Source: an uncultured Hyphomicrobiales bacterium
Lineage (GTDB): Bacteria > Pseudomonadota > Alphaproteobacteria > Rhizobiales > Beijerinckiaceae
Assembly (NCBI GenBank): GCA_903824185.1
Contig: CAIJVU010000042.1
Span: forward strand, 1 to 41,976
Length of the DNA stretch: 41,976 bases
Direction: 5' to 3'
Shown here: piece after piece, positions 25,675-34,685 of the stretch
Layout of the letters: each line of letters opens with the position of its first letter
Position numbering within the stretch: the stretch's first letter is position 1
Notes under the pieces: model-generated
Database searches by the model: none
Seen by the model: the letters and a program-made list of their open reading frames with translations, nothing else
What the model was told of the DNA's origin: nothing
Position numbers and translations under genes: made by a program

Positions 25675-26933
25675 TTACGCTTCCACTTTAAACTACGAAC
25701 GGTATGCAGTTGCTGCAATAACATTCCCCACAAAAAGAACGCAAAGATACCTGGGTAGGGCTGTCGAAGTGTCACCTTGAAATTGCTATCAATCAACACG
25801 AGGAAAGCCACGATTGAAGCCAGCCAGCGAAGCTCCCCAGGCAGATCGCGAAGATTGACCCATAAAAGGCGTATCGTGTAACTAATCAGCAAAGTGAATG
25901 GAAGCAATCCGACCAAACCAAAGGTATGAGCGATATCCAGGTACCAGTTGTGCGGGCTTGTGCGAATTTCCCGCGGCATCGGCTCCGGGCGTCCGACGAC
26001 AAAGGCTCTAGGCGTCTCGATGATTCTGCTGCCGAATAAACGCCAGTCTTCGAGACGTTCTTGCACGTTCGGTGGAATCTCCCCCGCCAGAAGGGGGGCA
26101 AACTTGCTGAAAGCCGGAGCAAAAATTTTTGCAATCGATGGAAGTGTATCTTGGTGTTTCACAGCATAACCAACCGTAGTGGTCACACAACCGACCAGCA
26201 TCAGCAGTGCCAATGCAATGAAACCCGGACGGAAACGGGCTGCAACCCTGTTGACCAGGAAACCAAGCATTCCTATTACCAAAGCCCCCATCGCCAGATA
26301 TTGATTGCTCCTTGCAACATAAAGAAGCATCAAACAGCCGAGCAGTGACAAAGCAACAGAGTTTTTATCCCAAAGCACATAAAGCACATATATATATGCA
26401 CAAACAAAAATGACCGGCACATACTGGATATGGGAGTAGATCGTAAAGAGATACAAGTAATCGGCGAGATAATTGACAACCTCATACTGATACCAAGTTG
26501 CCCATAACTGAAACGGCACAATGACAATTAACACGACCATGAAAGCCCAAGCAACCGCTTTAGGTTGCTTGGATATGGTCATGCCAACACACAAGCCAAT
26601 TAATGGTAACATCACTTGGGCTGTCATGACCACCTTTCGGTTTAAAGGGGTCACTCCATCACCCGCTAGTACCAGAGAAAAGCCGAGGGCCATGGCAGTG
26701 CCAATAATCATGATCACAGCTGGCCATGCTAACAAAAACAGTCGCAACCGCCATGCCAGTAAGCAAAGGCAAACGAGAATAGACATCGGCAGAGGCAGAG
26801 TTGTGATCACCCCTCCAGAATCTGGAAGCGTGTAGGGAACCCTATATATGCCCCCGCTTATAGTGAAAAACAGTGGAAACAGGATGCCTGCAGCGACAAG
26901 AAAAACTAGGAGTGCTTCCTTATCGAATTTCAT
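25671..26933 (-). CDS. wzy: O-antigen polymerase/ligase-type membrane protein, Wzy-like
   Basis: About 420 residues with roughly ten or more membrane helices and a periplasmic loop holding RTSPHNWYLDIAHTFGLVGL, a block shared by the Wzy/WaaL O-antigen ligase superfamily (Wzy_C), including the conserved His. It should polymerise repeat units in the periplasm, and its place beside Wzx supports polymerase over ligase. I prefer the ATG at 26933 (MKFDKEALLVF). A TTG at 26957 has an AGGA just upstream and is nearly as good. The frame continues to a TTG at 27110 inside the next gene, but that extension is Arg/Cys-rich and unlikely. Confidence 0.86.
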   Translation of the reverse strand: MKFDKEALLVFLVAAGILFPLFFTISGGIYRVPYTLPDSGGVITTLPLPMSILVCLCLLAWRLRLFLLAWPAVIMIIGTAMALGFSLVLAGDGVTPLNRKVVMTAQVMLPLIGLCVGMTISKQPKAVAWAFMVVLIVIVPFQLWATWYQYEVVNYLADYLYLFTIYSHIQYVPVIFVCAYIYVLYVLWDKNSVALSLLGCLMLLYVARSNQYLAMGALVIGMLGFLVNRVAARFRPGFIALALLMLVGCVTTTVGYAVKHQDTLPSIAKIFAPAFSKFAPLLAGEIPPNVQERLEDWRLFGSRIIETPRAFVVGRPEPMPREIRTSPHNWYLDIAHTFGLVGLLPFTLLISYTIRLLWVNLRDLPGELRWLASIVAFLVLIDSNFKVTLRQPYPGIFAFFLWGMLLQQLHTVRSLKWKRN

Positions 26934-27069
26934 TATTTGAGGTCGGGCGAAAAACAAAGTGTCCTCACGGGTTAAGTCGTTATCTAGCGAGCATATTACT
27001 GCTGAGCGAAAGCGGCGAGCGACACATAGCAAAATCGCGCGATTAAAAAGACACCGGCGACGAATACAT

Positions 27070-28221
27070 TCACGACAAATACTCGTCACGAAGCGCGCTG
27101 TATTCTTCAATTAGCAGCGCGTTCAACTTACTAGCATCGAATTGCTCGCGTGCTCTGAGGTAAGCTTGCGCACTCATCGCAGAACGCAGATCAGCATCTA
27201 CCAGCAACTTAGTCAACGCCTGAGTTAGTGCGGGTACGTTTTTGGATGGAACCAAGATTCCTGTCTCGTTATTGACAACAGCGTCTATGAGACCCGGAAT
27301 AGCAGTACCTACAGTTGGCACACCCATTGCAGCTGCCTCGACGACCACGTTGCCAAACCCCTCTCGAAAACTGGGCAGACACAAGATGTCGGTCACCGCA
27401 AGCCAACGCTCCGGGTTTGGCTGGTACCCAAGTAGATAAACGTTAGCCAAATCAGCTAAATTGGTCTCTTGATACAAGAGATGGGCATCATACTCTTCCG
27501 GTCCAATCAGCAACAACGAACATGGTAGTGCTTGAGATTGTAGCTCCCGAAATGCTTCGATCAACTCTCGAACGCCCTTATCGGCGGTCACGCGGCCTAT
27601 AAAAGTAATAATCAGGTGCCCATCAGGGACTTTGAGCTCATGTAGATGCTGGCGCTTTTCGGCATTTGGGTCTTTGCCACTAAACCGTCGCAAATCAACG
27701 CCAGCTAGGGAGCCGGCGCCAAGGACATGCACTTCGTCTCGTCGCGCGACACCTTGCTGGACCATAAAATCTATTTGGGAGTTACTGTCTGCGTAGCAGC
27801 GTGTATTCAATGCGACTGTCAGTTTGTCACCGAGTTTGGCCAGTTGACGTTTTGGGCCTCGCATTTCAGCCCAAGCTTGCCCAGTGAAAGTATGGAGGCG
27901 TATCGGCACCCTAGTCAAAAATGCTGCAATGGCTCCCAGCAGCCCAGCCTTTGGCGTTGTTGTATGAATGATGTCAAACCGCTCCTTGCGAAACAGGCAG
28001 TATAACTGCCACAGTGAGACAAAATCCTTAAAAAGTGAGATCTTCCGCTGAATCTCAATCCGCACAAAGCGGACGCCATCAATCTCTTTAAACCTGTCCA
28101 CTTCTGGTCCAGCACTTGAAATTAGAACAATATCATGACCAGCCCTAGCTAATTCAGTTATTTGTAAACGCAGGTGATTGAAAAGAAAGAATGGCACCGT
28201 CGCAATTCGGGCAATTTTCAT
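27070..28221 (-). CDS. Glycosyltransferase family 4 (GT-B)
   Basis: A 383-residue GT4 enzyme. The N-terminal domain starts KIARIATVPFFLFNHLRLQI and contains DIIHTTTPKAGLLGAIAAFL, a block seen in PglA/WbpH-like transferases acting on lipid-linked amino sugars. The C-terminal donor site shows ITFIGRVTADKGVRELIEA and the EX7E region FREGFGNVVVEAAAMGVPTV. It should add an internal sugar to the undecaprenyl-linked oligosaccharide at the cytoplasmic membrane face. Neither donor nor linkage can be read. The ATG at 28221 is preceded by GAGA. A 34-bp gap separates it from the asparagine synthase gene. Confidence 0.92.
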   Translation of the reverse strand: MKIARIATVPFFLFNHLRLQITELARAGHDIVLISSAGPEVDRFKEIDGVRFVRIEIQRKISLFKDFVSLWQLYCLFRKERFDIIHTTTPKAGLLGAIAAFLTRVPIRLHTFTGQAWAEMRGPKRQLAKLGDKLTVALNTRCYADSNSQIDFMVQQGVARRDEVHVLGAGSLAGVDLRRFSGKDPNAEKRQHLHELKVPDGHLIITFIGRVTADKGVRELIEAFRELQSQALPCSLLLIGPEEYDAHLLYQETNLADLANVYLLGYQPNPERWLAVTDILCLPSFREGFGNVVVEAAAMGVPTVGTAIPGLIDAVVNNETGILVPSKNVPALTQALTKLLVDADLRSAMSAQAYLRAREQFDASKLNALLIEEYSALRDEYLS

Positions 28222-28255
28222 TTTTATCTCATCGGTGCTTGATTAACTGGGCGCT

Positions 28256-30172
28256 TCAAAAAGTGACACGCCACTTGTCCTGCCATTGGAGCCACATCAG
28301 GACAGTCCAAATTTCAGAAAATTGGTCCACCCCATTCATATGCGCTCGCCATACCTTCATCACTGTTTCCGGTTGCAGGCCAGCATTTTTAAGTTTTTCC
28401 GGTGTCAAAATGCTTTCGGCCCATGGTCGTAGTTCGTTGCGGAGCCATTTCCCAAGGGGAATACCGAAACCCATTTTAGAACGGTTCAGGAGTTGGCGAG
28501 GCACGTACCGATCAAGCACCTCCTTGAGGATGAGTTTGCCAGCATCCCCTTTGTTGGCCAGCTTCAGCTGCAAAGGCAAGCGCCAAGACAACTCCACCAA
28601 CCTGTGATCTAGCATGGGGGCTCGCATTTCGAGTCCAACAGCCATAGAGGCTCTGTCGGTCTTGGTCAGTATATCGTCGGGCAGGAAGTGTAACTGGTCC
28701 GACGCCATCATCCGTGATGACCAAGGCAGTGTAGGATGATCAAAAACCGGCGAAAACATCTCTTCTGCGCCTATTTCAGCCTGTAGCAAGACCGAAGGGC
28801 GCTTCCAAGCCGAAACGATGGTGCAGTAGAAATCTTCGGGGGCGCATTGGAGATAGGATGCGAGACGGTGAACCCGATTTCCTAGACCGTTTGCGCCTCC
28901 GTATCTGCCTTGCAAGAGATGTAGGTCCACCGCATCAAACCAGTTGCGCGGCAGCGCCTTGATCAGCCCGCCTAGTGCTGCTGCACCGCCGGGTGTCAGT
29001 GTTGAACGCAGTTGCTCTATACGACTCGCCCAGAAATATCTAGGATAACCACCGAATAGTTCATCGCCACCATCACCGGCCAAGACCACCGTAACCTTTT
29101 GACGAGCCAAACAGGCCAGCAGGTAGGTGGGAATGCTACTGCTGTCTGCAAATGGCTCATCATGCAGTTGTGACAATTCCGGAATGAGCCTAATCACATC
29201 ATCAGGCGACACTATTTTCTCTGTGTGATTGGTACCCAGATGTGCGGCAATATCTTTGGCATAACTAGATTCATCATGCGATTTCTCTTGAAAACCGATG
29301 GTGAATGTAGAAATAGGAGTTGTGACCTGCTGCTGCATGAGCGCAGTAACCAAGGACGAATCCACACCGCTAGATAGAAGCGCCCCATAGGGTACATCCG
29401 AGCGCAACCGAATGCGGACAGCGTCCTTCAAAAGGGCCTCCAATTCATCAGCTGCCTGAGAATGGCTTAATGACATAGGGGAGGAGAGTGCCTGCTCGAT
29501 GGAGCCACGAACGTTCCAGTACGTGAAAGCCTCACCACGCCCCGCTTTCCAAGAATATCCGCATCCAGGACTCAACTTCCGTGCCCCTCTTATGATTGAG
29601 GTAGGTGCTGGGACACAGAGATACCTGAAGTAGCTTGCCAACGCTTGTTGATCTACTCGTTTGTCTAGCCAGGGCAATTCCCAAAGGGCAGTTAGTTCAG
29701 ATGCGAATGCGAAATGGCCATTGCGTTCGGCAAAGTAGAGAGGTTTTTCTCCCATGCGGTCGCGAACTATGGTCAGCTCCCGTTCTGTTTGATCCCAAAC
29801 AGCAAAAGCAAACATGCCATTGAAGTGTGAAAGCGCAAATCTAATACCGTAGGCTTCAAAGGCTGCTAGCATAATTTCCGTGTCGGAGTGCCCTTTGAAG
29901 GTGTGCCCTAGCTTTTCGAGTTCCGCGCGCAACTCCAGGTGGTTATAGATTTCACCGTTGTAAGTGATCACAAAGCGACCTGATGCCGAAACCATCGGCT
30001 GGTGTCCTTCGAATGATAGATCTACAATCGATAGGCGCCGTTGCCCTAACCAGACTTGACTACCTTGCCATTCACCTTCGTCATCTGGCCCTCTATGTTC
30101 CAGGCTCTTCAACATACGCCGAGCCATATCCTGATTGATCGCTGGCCCCAACCAGCCTGCTATGCCGCACAT
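28256..30172 (-). CDS. Glutamine-hydrolysing asparagine synthase-like amidotransferase (WbpS type)
   Basis: A 638-residue class II glutamine amidotransferase. Catalytic Cys2 (MCGIAGWLG) fixes the start, with RRLSIVDLS, YNGEIYNHLELR and HSDTEIMLAAFEAYG in the glutaminase half. The synthetase half has the ATP-pyrophosphatase loop LLSSGVDSSLV at 266-276. It is longer than E. coli AsnB (554) and of the length found in polysaccharide loci, where WbpS-like members are thought to turn a uronic-acid carboxyl into an amide (or make related amidino groups) rather than make asparagine. With the UDP-GlcA/GalA epimerase at 13405 this suggests a uronamide in the polymer (inference). Confidence 0.92.
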   Translation of the reverse strand: MCGIAGWLGPAINQDMARRMLKSLEHRGPDDEGEWQGSQVWLGQRRLSIVDLSFEGHQPMVSASGRFVITYNGEIYNHLELRAELEKLGHTFKGHSDTEIMLAAFEAYGIRFALSHFNGMFAFAVWDQTERELTIVRDRMGEKPLYFAERNGHFAFASELTALWELPWLDKRVDQQALASYFRYLCVPAPTSIIRGARKLSPGCGYSWKAGRGEAFTYWNVRGSIEQALSSPMSLSHSQAADELEALLKDAVRIRLRSDVPYGALLSSGVDSSLVTALMQQQVTTPISTFTIGFQEKSHDESSYAKDIAAHLGTNHTEKIVSPDDVIRLIPELSQLHDEPFADSSSIPTYLLACLARQKVTVVLAGDGGDELFGGYPRYFWASRIEQLRSTLTPGGAAALGGLIKALPRNWFDAVDLHLLQGRYGGANGLGNRVHRLASYLQCAPEDFYCTIVSAWKRPSVLLQAEIGAEEMFSPVFDHPTLPWSSRMMASDQLHFLPDDILTKTDRASMAVGLEMRAPMLDHRLVELSWRLPLQLKLANKGDAGKLILKEVLDRYVPRQLLNRSKMGFGIPLGKWLRNELRPWAESILTPEKLKNAGLQPETVMKVWRAHMNGVDQFSEIWTVLMWLQWQDKWRVTF

Positions 30173-30218
30173 AAGGGCATCCAGACAACAGGCGTGTACT
30201 CAGTGCATCCGCACTTTA

Positions 30219-31103
30219 TCATTCAATACCTTCCTGACCAACTGGGAGATCTAGGGAAACTCTAAGCGCATCCCAGCGCTCACAGTCATTTTGATCTGCT
30301 AAATCGAAACGTTTTCCATCCAAAATCGCAGTGGCATTGATCAGTCTAAGCACAATATCTACAGATGCCTTAGCTGCTTGCCGACTTGCTGCCAAACCAC
30401 CCGCGAACCAATGGCCTCGAGCGACGGCGAGCTTAAAAAGAGCGACGGCATAATAGCCTCGCTTCATGAGCATGCTTTTTAGAGATGGTCGATCGATACG
30501 ATACGCGATCAAGCTCTCATGGAGGCAGGCGTAACGGCTGACCAGATGGGCACTTATGAGCAAAAACTGATCCTGCGCCCGACGCATCGAAGCATCGTAG
30601 GGGTGCGCTTTGAACCATTCGGTTTTTCCCATCCAAGTGGGATGTGGAAGAGCAATACCATCCCAAGGTCTGCCACAAATTTCTTCGTGCGTCTGCGACA
30701 CACGGAATTTTCCGATCAGCGCGTAGTTGCCGTCGATAGCAAGCGCCCCCGTACCCAGTAAATCAACGTCCGGATGGGCATCAAGATAAGCCACCTGCTT
30801 TTCCAGGCGATCTGGGAATGACAGATCGTCTGCATCCATGCGTGCAAAATATTTTCCCCTAGCGATTGCTACAGCCTGGTTCAGTCTGATGGGCAACCCC
30901 CTGTTATAACCATCTGAAATGCGAACGATGCGCGGATCGTCAAAGGAAGCAATGATTTCAGCAGTAGCGTCACTGGAGCCGTCATCAACGACGATTAACT
31001 CCCAGCGGTTGTATGTCTGGTTCAGCATGGACCGAAGGGCAACACCAAGCGTTTCGGCCTCATTAAATACTGACATGCCTATGCTGACAAGGGCTTCTGT
31101 CAT
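30219..31103 (-). CDS. Glycosyltransferase family 2 (GT-A)
   Basis: A protein of about 294 residues starting VSIGMSVFNEAETLGVALRS, with the nucleotide-sugar block LIVVDDGSSDATAEIIAS and the metal-binding ARMDADDLSFPDRLEKQ (DxD). The C-terminal part (RRAQDQFLLISAHLVSRYA, MLMKRGYYAVALFKL) is usual for family 2 enzymes of O-antigen clusters. I start it at the ATG at 31103, which shares a base with the previous stop (TGATG); a GTG two codons earlier at 31109 is also open. Donor and acceptor are unknown. It probably acts at the cytoplasmic membrane face. Confidence 0.9.
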   Translation of the reverse strand: MTEALVSIGMSVFNEAETLGVALRSMLNQTYNRWELIVVDDGSSDATAEIIASFDDPRIVRISDGYNRGLPIRLNQAVAIARGKYFARMDADDLSFPDRLEKQVAYLDAHPDVDLLGTGALAIDGNYALIGKFRVSQTHEEICGRPWDGIALPHPTWMGKTEWFKAHPYDASMRRAQDQFLLISAHLVSRYACLHESLIAYRIDRPSLKSMLMKRGYYAVALFKLAVARGHWFAGGLAASRQAAKASVDIVLRLINATAILDGKRFDLADQNDCERWDALRVSLDLPVGQEGIE

Positions 31104-32344
31104 CAACACTCTTTATAGAATAACCTACCGGTCCAACCCGAGACCGAATAGGTATTACGGCCGAAAAAGCGCCAGCACAATTCGTAGAGGGCGCGCCTAG
31201 CGGCGCGCTTACCACGCTCGCGCCCCAAAATCATCTGAAATATAAATACGTAGATTGCGCGGAATGTACGCAAATGCACACCTGCTGTATGGCGGTGTGA
31301 GAGCGCGTCAAAGGCCTTCATATCTACCGCGCCGCAAACACTAGGCGCGACGGCGGCAAGCCCCTCGGTGAATCTGGCCTGATAAGTATGGGCGTCGCGG
31401 GTTTTCCGAAAACCTGCTAATGCCATTGCATCACGGCATTCCGGGTTCGCAAGCAGATATCTGATTTTATCAGCCAGATCACCGATGCTAGAGAAAACTT
31501 CAATCTCGCAACCAGGCGTTAGATATGCTTCCAGTTGTTCTGCTGGCTCGGTCAATAGGCAGCCGCCAGCCCCCAGAACTTCGAACACACGTGCCTTGAT
31601 CTGCCGACTACGATATAGGCGTGCACCACGGATATGCACGCCTGAGTCGCCGAAATTCAGACTTAGCACCGACTCGCGAATAATCCGCGGAATCTCGGCA
31701 GCATCAACTGGGCCATTGGGCCAACCAAAACCGAAGCAAACAACATTTATACCTACGTCTTGGAGTTCTGCCACCCATTTCGAACGGTTGCCGTAACAAG
31801 ACCCGATGAAGCTGACTTGATAACGACACTCGCTAGCTGGTAATGGCATCTGAAGCTGCGCGCCATTGGCCGCCCACTGCGACAACACCACATTTCGCAG
31901 ATCGTCGGCCTGCCCCCTTTTCATAGCCTCATGTGAAGTCGTGATCCAAAGATCGACCTCGGGGGCAAAGTAACGTGTTAATTGTTCATAGCGCCATGAA
32001 TCATCTGCACCCCAGAAAACGACCCTGGCGCCTGCTTTACGAATAAGCACCAATGTCTCCAGCCATATTTCACAGTTCATCGGCACGACAAAGACAATCT
32101 CTGGCCTAAAGCAATCCACCGCATCAAGCAGACGGCGATTTAGATCTGCAAAATCCTTGTAGAGCGCCTTACTGAAAGAGTCGAAGAATTCCACTACGCA
32201 ACCCAAGTCGCGAAAGGTTGGCAGAAAATTTGAATATTCATAGCCCTCACCACGCTCGGCATTACCGTAATTGTACTGACCGAAGACGCACAGCACCTTC
32301 CTGCCTACATGCGATGTCTGTGTGTGGCCCATATCCAATGCCAC
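31103..32344 (-). CDS. CgeB-like glycosyltransferase (GT-B)
   Basis: A 413-residue protein resembling CgeB/spore-maturation-type glycosyltransferases. The first half (VLCVFGQYNYGNAERGEGYEYSNF, PEIVFVVPMNCEIWLET, VVFWGADDSWRYEQLTRYF) is the family's DUF3880-like acceptor domain. The donor half has RQIKARVFEVLGAGGCLLTE, TPGCEIEVFSS and LADKIRYLLANPECRDAMA. The start is GTG at 32344, with a GAGGGGGG site eight bases upstream, overlapping the previous TAG by one base. Enzymes of this group decorate surface glycans and flagella; the sugar is unknown. Confidence 0.85.
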   Translation of the reverse strand: MALDMGHTQTSHVGRKVLCVFGQYNYGNAERGEGYEYSNFLPTFRDLGCVVEFFDSFSKALYKDFADLNRRLLDAVDCFRPEIVFVVPMNCEIWLETLVLIRKAGARVVFWGADDSWRYEQLTRYFAPEVDLWITTSHEAMKRGQADDLRNVVLSQWAANGAQLQMPLPASECRYQVSFIGSCYGNRSKWVAELQDVGINVVCFGFGWPNGPVDAAEIPRIIRESVLSLNFGDSGVHIRGARLYRSRQIKARVFEVLGAGGCLLTEPAEQLEAYLTPGCEIEVFSSIGDLADKIRYLLANPECRDAMALAGFRKTRDAHTYQARFTEGLAAVAPSVCGAVDMKAFDALSHRHTAGVHLRTFRAIYVFIFQMILGRERGKRAARRALYELCWRFFGRNTYSVSGWTGRLFYKEC

Positions 32345-33099
32345 TAGGAGAGCCCCCCTCTTTCGGCTTTTTTACATGCGGTCACGTGATAACCAACCGT
32401 GAAGCGCTGTTCCCGATCAAAGCGATCAAGAAGGTATGCGGAGACCGGAATAAGTCCGCCCAGTATGGGCATCAGCAGCAACCAAATCGGCAGCCAGATT
32501 AGACTTGGCAGAAAACTTATGGCCCTGAATGGGCGGGACAAGCTCAGGAAACGTAGGGATTCCTGACCGAAGAATTTCAAGCTCCCACCGTTGGCTTCTA
32601 TGTCAATGTGCTCAAAATCCAGCTGGGTCAGAAAATGGCGGTACCAGTATGGCGTGTAGCCACCATAGTAGTGGTGCGGCTCCTGATGGATACCCGAACC
32701 TAGAGGCGCCGTCAGCAGCAGCATGCCTCCTGGCTTAAGTATGCGAGAGAGTTCGCGGGCCACGGCCAGAGGATCAGGCACATGCTCGAGCACTTCCGTG
32801 CAAAGCACGGCGTCGAAGGAACGGTCCTCTACGGGAATTGCCGTCGCGTCGCAAACATAATCGATAAGACCGTAGCCGCCATGGCGCAGTTGTACAGGCT
32901 GCAGTCCGCTAAAATCCTGGGCACGATATTCGCAATGCGCAAATAGATCGCGGTACGGACAGGAGCCGGCTCCCACATCAAGTATCAAGCTGCCTGCGGG
33001 TAATGCCGCTGCCTGTTGAGCGACCCAACGATCCCGATTTACCAGGTTGAAAGAAAATAAGGGGCTACGTCCCATGATGCTACGAAGTTTCTTGATCAT
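32344..33099 (-). CDS. Class I SAM-dependent methyltransferase
   Basis: A 251-residue Methyltransf_11-type enzyme. The SAM-binding motif I is SLILDVGAGSCPYRDLF, with motif II/III blocks DRSFDAVLCTEVLEHVPDP and LKPGGMLLLTAPLG. The C-terminal part after residue 170 contains a hydrophobic hairpin (AISFLPSLIWLPIWLLLMPILGG broken by short turns), suggesting membrane association. The start ATG at 33099 (MIKKLRSIMG) overlaps the upstream stop as ATGA; the frame is open upstream to 33141 but inside the previous gene. A sugar O-methylation or end-capping role is likely from context. Confidence 0.9.
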   Translation of the reverse strand: MIKKLRSIMGRSPLFSFNLVNRDRWVAQQAAALPAGSLILDVGAGSCPYRDLFAHCEYRAQDFSGLQPVQLRHGGYGLIDYVCDATAIPVEDRSFDAVLCTEVLEHVPDPLAVARELSRILKPGGMLLLTAPLGSGIHQEPHHYYGGYTPYWYRHFLTQLDFEHIDIEANGGSLKFFGQESLRFLSLSRPFRAISFLPSLIWLPIWLLLMPILGGLIPVSAYLLDRFDREQRFTVGYHVTACKKAERGGLS

Positions 33100-33854
33100 T
33101 GTGTTTTCTCGAATACGTACATGCCACAGCCATAATCGCAAACAGCTGCATCCGCTTGATCACCTCGCTCATGAAAATTGCCATCATCACCGACCCAAGA
33201 AAACTCCAAGAGCGTTAGGGCTGGCATCAGCTTCTGAAAGGTATAAGGTGAAAACACGCGGTGAGCGTTGAAACACACGCGCTCGCGTCCAACGGGCGCA
33301 GTTAAATAGAGTTTACCACCTGGCGCCAAAACGCGCCACAACTCTCCCGCTGCACTGGCCGCCCCAGCGGGATCAAGCGGATCACCATATCGGCCGAGGC
33401 CGATATGCTCGATCACATGAATACAAGACACTGATTGGAGGCTGGCGTCCGCGAAAGGCAAGGAGACGATGTTACCACCTACGCAAATCAAATTGTCGAG
33501 GTTCGCCTTCAAGGGACGGTAATCCACGAAAATGATTGGCACTTGAGCACTCAGCACACTCAGTGTCTGGACACTGGACCCGACATCCACATGCAGTTCT
33601 GGCCGCGCAACGGCAATGCGCCGCGCCAACCAGCCCCCTTGGTACAGGTAATGCGGGTCGTAAGGTGTTGAGGATACCCAGTCAGAAAGACAAGGGTAGC
33701 TATCAGCCAACTGCAGAGGCTCGCCGGACATGGCAGAGAAACGCCGCCAATGGCTGATGTAGCGTACTACATACTTCCAAGAGAGGATTTTTCGCGGATC
33801 GAAAAAGACCAAAATCCATCGGGCTAGCATACGGAAAGATTGTGACATTCTCAA
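33096..33854 (-). CDS. DUF268-like SAM methyltransferase-fold protein
   Basis: A 252-residue protein with the DUF268 signature: HVDVGSSVQTLSVLSAQVPIIFVDYRPL, then SCIHVIEHIGLGRYGDPLDPAG, then LAPGGKLYLTAPVGRERVCFNAHRVF. The fold is a degenerate class I methyltransferase; such genes recur in O-antigen and capsule loci, often beside glycosyltransferases, and their reaction is unproven. The N-terminus (residues 10-45) is basic and aromatic and may lie on the membrane. The start is either TTG at 33854, overlapping the upstream stop as TTGA, or ATG at 33848. It is coupled to a second methyltransferase at 33099. Confidence 0.85.
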   Translation of the reverse strand: MRMSQSFRMLARWILVFFDPRKILSWKYVVRYISHWRRFSAMSGEPLQLADSYPCLSDWVSSTPYDPHYLYQGGWLARRIAVARPELHVDVGSSVQTLSVLSAQVPIIFVDYRPLKANLDNLICVGGNIVSLPFADASLQSVSCIHVIEHIGLGRYGDPLDPAGAASAAGELWRVLAPGGKLYLTAPVGRERVCFNAHRVFSPYTFQKLMPALTLLEFSWVGDDGNFHERGDQADAAVCDYGCGMYVFEKTQ

Positions 33855-34681
33855 TCAGCCTTACTGGGCGCGCAGGCAATACTGGAAACCGATTGTCCTA
33901 ATAGCCCCCCGCATCCAGACTTGCGCATAAACAGCCGTGCACGCAACCGGGTCAGGGGCCAGTAATAAAGTGTCTTGGCCAGATCGTGTAGGCCGCCTCT
34001 GGCAAGACGAGAAACCTCCCGCTTTTGGCATGCCTCACGCTCGAGCTTGTAAGCCAGAGCACCGGACTGTGATTTCTGTTCACTGTGCCGACGGAATGCG
34101 CTAAAAATCATTGGCACATAGCGGCAATCGCCTTGCAGACTCATACGAAGGAAAAGATCGTAGTCGGCAGCATATTTCTGCTCGGTGTCCAAACCTCCCA
34201 CTTTCTCGTAAAAGTCCCGACGCCAGAAGCAGGCATCCTGTAGTGGCGTCCAACCGCCATATAACATCATGTCAGGTAGACTGGCCACGCTGCCATTGGA
34301 GACCTGAATGATGACGCCTCGCTCGTCGATATAAAGATCATCGCCGAAGATCATCCCTACGCCACCTTTCGCCAACAACTTGCGTGCACTATCCAACGCC
34401 CCCTGTAACAACAGGTCGCCACTATTGATCCAGCACTGAAAATCAGCTGTCGAGCGGCTGAAACCTTTCGCCAGCGCGTCAGCATAACTCTTGTCACGCT
34501 CGCTAATCCAGCCAGTAATGTGGGACTCATAGCCTCGGATGATATCTACGCTGCTGTCGGTCGAGCCACCGTCAATAATGAAGTACTCATCTCCCGACCG
34601 GAGGTTGCGCAGAACAGATTCAATAGTCTCGCCCAAGTACTCATCCATATTGTAATTGGGGGTCACTACGGTGAAGTTCAA
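33851..34681 (-). CDS. Glycosyltransferase family 2 (GT-A), WcaA-like
   Basis: A protein of about 276 residues that begins NFTVVTPNYNMDEYLGETIES, contains EYFIIDGGSTDSSVDIIRGY and ISERDKSYADALAKGFSRS (family block with a DK/YDAxNKG pattern), and WRRDFYEKVGGLDTEQKYAADYDLFLRM. These are hallmarks of family 2 transferases acting on lipid-linked oligosaccharides. I prefer a TTG start at 34681, which puts the catalytic domain at the very N-terminus and has GGAG upstream. An ATG at 34747 adds 22 poorly conserved residues and overlaps the next gene by 62 bases. The sugar is unknown. Confidence 0.9.
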   Translation of the reverse strand: MNFTVVTPNYNMDEYLGETIESVLRNLRSGDEYFIIDGGSTDSSVDIIRGYESHITGWISERDKSYADALAKGFSRSTADFQCWINSGDLLLQGALDSARKLLAKGGVGMIFGDDLYIDERGVIIQVSNGSVASLPDMMLYGGWTPLQDACFWRRDFYEKVGGLDTEQKYAADYDLFLRMSLQGDCRYVPMIFSAFRRHSEQKSQSGALAYKLEREACQKREVSRLARGGLHDLAKTLYYWPLTRLRARLFMRKSGCGGLLGQSVSSIACAPSKAD

Positions 34682-34685
34682 AAGC

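Noticed and set aside
26934-27110. N-terminal extension of the Wzy-like protein to 27110
   Set aside because: The extension is Arg/Cys-rich, not membrane-like, and overlaps the end of the preceding glycosyltransferase gene.
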